From Bacteroidota bacterium (GTDB lineage: Bacteria; Bacteroidota; Bacteroidia; Chitinophagales; Chitinophagaceae), in NCBI GenBank assembly GCA_028877045.1, contig JAGWPQ010000434.1:1-6973 (forward strand): a DNA stretch of 6,973 nt, in the 5' to 3' direction. Made by a program: the position numbers and the translations under genes. Under the pieces are notes generated by a model. The model made no database searches. It was not told where the DNA came from and saw nothing but the letters and a program-made list of their open reading frames with translations. Shown in pieces: positions 4,918 to 6,973 of the stretch; the first letter of the stretch is position 1, and each line of letters opens with the position of its first letter.

Positions 4918-6973
4918 TTATTTTGAATTCCTGATCGCAGCTTCATATTTATCCAACATCATTTTATTCAACTGCAAACAATTTTTAGTTTCTGTTGTAG
5001 AAAATTTTTCGTGTTTTGTTACCCAGTTCTCTTCAAAATCAATAACTTCTTTCATAAACTTCTTCTCATCAAAAGTTTGATTATTTTTTACGGCAGCGAT
5101 CACATCATTTATAAATAATTTCCAGCGTCCTGCATAATATGTTTTCATCAACCCGGCCCATGAACGATTGGCATATTCGTTCAAACCTCTTCCCTTTTCA
5201 CCCCAGGTGGTGATAATTCTTTTTGCATCTGCCTCATAATAATTTTTCTCCGAAACTGTTGTCCCTATTGCTTTTGCGCCTTCGACCCAATTACCCAATA
5301 AAAAAGAAAAATGTGTTGACAGTAAACTGTCCATATCATCCATCAGCTCAATCATAGCCTTTCCTTTTTGTTCCAATGCTGCAACGTCTTTGCGGTTATA
5401 TGCATCGGTAAACTGATCTCTCAACACAGAAAAATAATTTCCCAATACCTGACGCCCAACATTAGTTACATCAAATTGGAATGCTTTTGTTGTTGCCGAC
5501 GGGTTGGATTGCAATAATAATTTCCACGCATTCAACAGATCAATATTATTATAACCAATGTCATTGGTAGTTGTCCAACTGCCGTGGTTTTTAAATGATG
5601 GTCTTGCATTAGTAAGCGTTGCCTGACCTAATCCATCTTTAAAATTATAGGCACTGTTCAATAATAACTGCCATGCTATATTTTTATTTTCATCTGGTTT
5701 TCCGTAACGCCGTGCCGACCAATCCTTCACCCATTGCTGCACGTTTGTTGCGCTATCGTTCCAAACTTTATCAAATACATATTCAAACATGATTGGGTTA
5801 ACACCAAAACCTTCCAATGTTGAACCCACGCCCCACATATTTTTGCCGGCATGCTCAAATGCATTATCCATACGGCTTTCAGCATCTTTTAAATTTCCGA
5901 CCATCATAGTATTGCCGCCAAAATTTCCGAGATAACACCAGATAAAAGGTTGTCCGTAAAACGAATTCGTAAACTTCCACACTTCTGTATTCTCGCAGAA
6001 ATAATCCAACAGGATCATTTTATTTTGAGGAACAGCAGTAATAAAACTTTTAATTCTCTCATCTGTCCATTGCTTTCTCATAAAATAAAATATCCAGGTC
6101 ATTTGCAGCCATTCCGATTTTGGATCCACTGCAACCATCGAATTATAGATCACTTTTGCAGCGCTTGCCAAATATTCGGGTTCCCAGCTTGGCGGTGTTA
6201 CTTCATTAAACGGGTCGGTGCCGTACACATGATCGGTGCCGAATAATTTTGTTTGTTCACTCAAAAATTCTTTTTGAATTGGGTTGAATAATGAATCAAA
6301 AGGATCTAAAAAATAACTCTGGTATTTTTTATCAAAATCCCCCCACTCGCCCAACGAAGTAATTTTTGCTTTCGGATATTTTGATTTCAAAATTTCAGGC
6401 ACATGCCCCGCAAATGCAGGCAGCACGGGAATCATATTCAATTCTCTTTCTCTTGCAACAATTTTTTTCTGCAATGCCAATTGATTATCCAACCACGATT
6501 GCGGCAACGGTCCATCCCAATGATCTATGTTTGCCATGCGGTGCCACGGTAAATATGCAGGGCCCGTAAAATAGTTTCTGATCTGTTCATCTGTCAATCC
6601 AAATTTCTTCCAAACCTTTGCCCACACTGCTTCTTGTCCGGTTATTGCCAACGGCATATTAATTCCGTTCAATGCCATCCAGTCAATAAACCATTGCCAG
6701 TCTTTCCATGTCCACCAGGGCATCGTATAACCAAACGTGCAATAATTCAAAAAAAATCTTTTGTTTACTCTTGCTTCCTGCCTGTGTTTTGTAACTGTTG
6801 CAAATTGTTTTGGCAATTGCAGTACATCATCTTTGTACCACGAAACCGAAACATGACAATAATTTTTTAAAAAATAATTTAATCCAACTGCCATCGAGTT
6901 TGCATTGTTGCCGCGAATGATTATTTTATTATTCTTCGAATCAATTTCATACACATCTTTTGTTTGTGCAGGT
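4918..6973 (-). CDS. Alpha-N-acetylglucosaminidase, GH89 (N terminus beyond right edge)
   Basis: GH89 enzymes (the human NAGLU family) release terminal alpha-linked N-acetylglucosamine from glycans. The frame stays open to the right edge, so the start and any signal peptide are outside the window; the GTG at 6952-6954 is an internal Val. The visible 684 residues, numbered from the codon at 6970-6972, show the N-terminal domain (IIIRGNNANSMAVGLNYFLK), then the barrel motifs DWMALNGINMPLAITGQE (97-114), FTGPAYLPWHRM (135-146), PVLPAFAGHVPE (182-193) and FIWCYLGNFGGN (343-354). The likely acid/base is Glu257 in DPFNEV (codon 6202-6204) and the likely nucleophile Glu387 in TLEGFG (codon 5812-5814). 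Their spacing of 130 residues equals that of human Glu316 and Glu446 (recalled). The helical C-terminal domain ends at the TAA at 4918-4920. Host or microbial glycan degradation is likely; the exact substrate is unknown. Confidence 0.95.
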   Translation of the reverse strand, partial: PAQTKDVYEIDSKNNKIIIRGNNANSMAVGLNYFLKNYCHVSVSWYKDDVLQLPKQFATVTKHRQEARVNKRFFLNYCTFGYTMPWWTWKDWQWFIDWMALNGINMPLAITGQEAVWAKVWKKFGLTDEQIRNYFTGPAYLPWHRMANIDHWDGPLPQSWLDNQLALQKKIVARERELNMIPVLPAFAGHVPEILKSKYPKAKITSLGEWGDFDKKYQSYFLDPFDSLFNPIQKEFLSEQTKLFGTDHVYGTDPFNEVTPPSWEPEYLASAAKVIYNSMVAVDPKSEWLQMTWIFYFMRKQWTDERIKSFITAVPQNKMILLDYFCENTEVWKFTNSFYGQPFIWCYLGNFGGNTMMVGNLKDAESRMDNAFEHAGKNMWGVGSTLEGFGVNPIMFEYVFDKVWNDSATNVQQWVKDWSARRYGKPDENKNIAWQLLLNSAYNFKDGLGQATLTNARPSFKNHGSWTTTNDIGYNNIDLLNAWKLLLQSNPSATTKAFQFDVTNVGRQVLGNYFSVLRDQFTDAYNRKDVAALEQKGKAMIELMDDMDSLLSTHFSFLLGNWVEGAKAIGTTVSEKNYYEADAKRIITTWGEKGRGLNEYANRSWAGLMKTYYAGRWKLFINDVIAAVKNNQTFDEKKFMKEVIDFEENWVTKHEKFSTTETKNCLQLNKMMLDKYEAAIRNSK

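Noticed and set aside
5950..6870. Plus-strand open frames (5950-6246, 6366-6569, 6634-6870) across the GH89 gene, and similar ones over trpG, trpE and the DUF4139 gene
   Set aside because: They lie antisense or out of frame to strongly supported genes, have no recognisable domains, and have compositions typical of shadow frames.
6952..6954. GTG as the start of the GH89 gene
   Set aside because: The frame continues upstream to the window edge without a stop, and the domain begun there is already in progress. GH89 proteins have a signal peptide and more N-terminal sequence. This GTG is an internal valine.

Overview
The window looks like chromosomal DNA from a member of the Bacteroidota, plausibly Chitinophagales or a relative. 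The evidence is AT-rich DNA, no Shine-Dalgarno sequences at the starts, a trpE-trpG-trpD gene order, a DUF4139 protein carrying a SusC-plug-like segment, a GH89 glycosidase, and a TTTG / TAnnTTTG-like promoter. The genus cannot be fixed from the sequence.

Right to left on the minus strand, positions 1-2959 hold the front of a tryptophan operon. A candidate promoter (2928-2959) leads into a 20-codon leader ORF with three consecutive Trp codons (2858-2920). A strong intrinsic terminator follows (2797-2826), and its 5' arm can instead pair with the last codons of the leader ORF. This is the layout of a ribosome-mediated trp attenuator. After about 210 bases of leader come trpE (1174-2583), trpG (476-1096) and the N-terminal third of trpD (473 to the left edge). 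Together these convert chorismate to anthranilate and then to phosphoribosyl-anthranilate. The rest of the pathway presumably lies beyond the left edge.

Two period-7 elements sit in the operon. One fills the trpE-trpG gap and the other lies in frame inside trpG. Their sequences differ, but each is 9 heptads (63 nt) with a 4+1+4 inverted layout that can fold into a hairpin. A third short direct repeat lies just upstream of trpE, and an unexplained 41-codon protein-like frame without a normal start lies between attenuator and trpE.

From 3063 to 4847, on the plus strand and divergent from the trp operon, is a secreted DUF4140/DUF4139 (MuiA-like) protein. A segment resembling the plug domain of SusC-type TonB-dependent receptors interrupts its DUF4139 region. 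A strong bidirectional terminator (4863-4899) separates it from the convergent GH89 alpha-N-acetylglucosaminidase gene (4918 to the right edge, 5' end missing). No RNA gene, CRISPR array, transposase or origin was seen. The three loci appear functionally unrelated.
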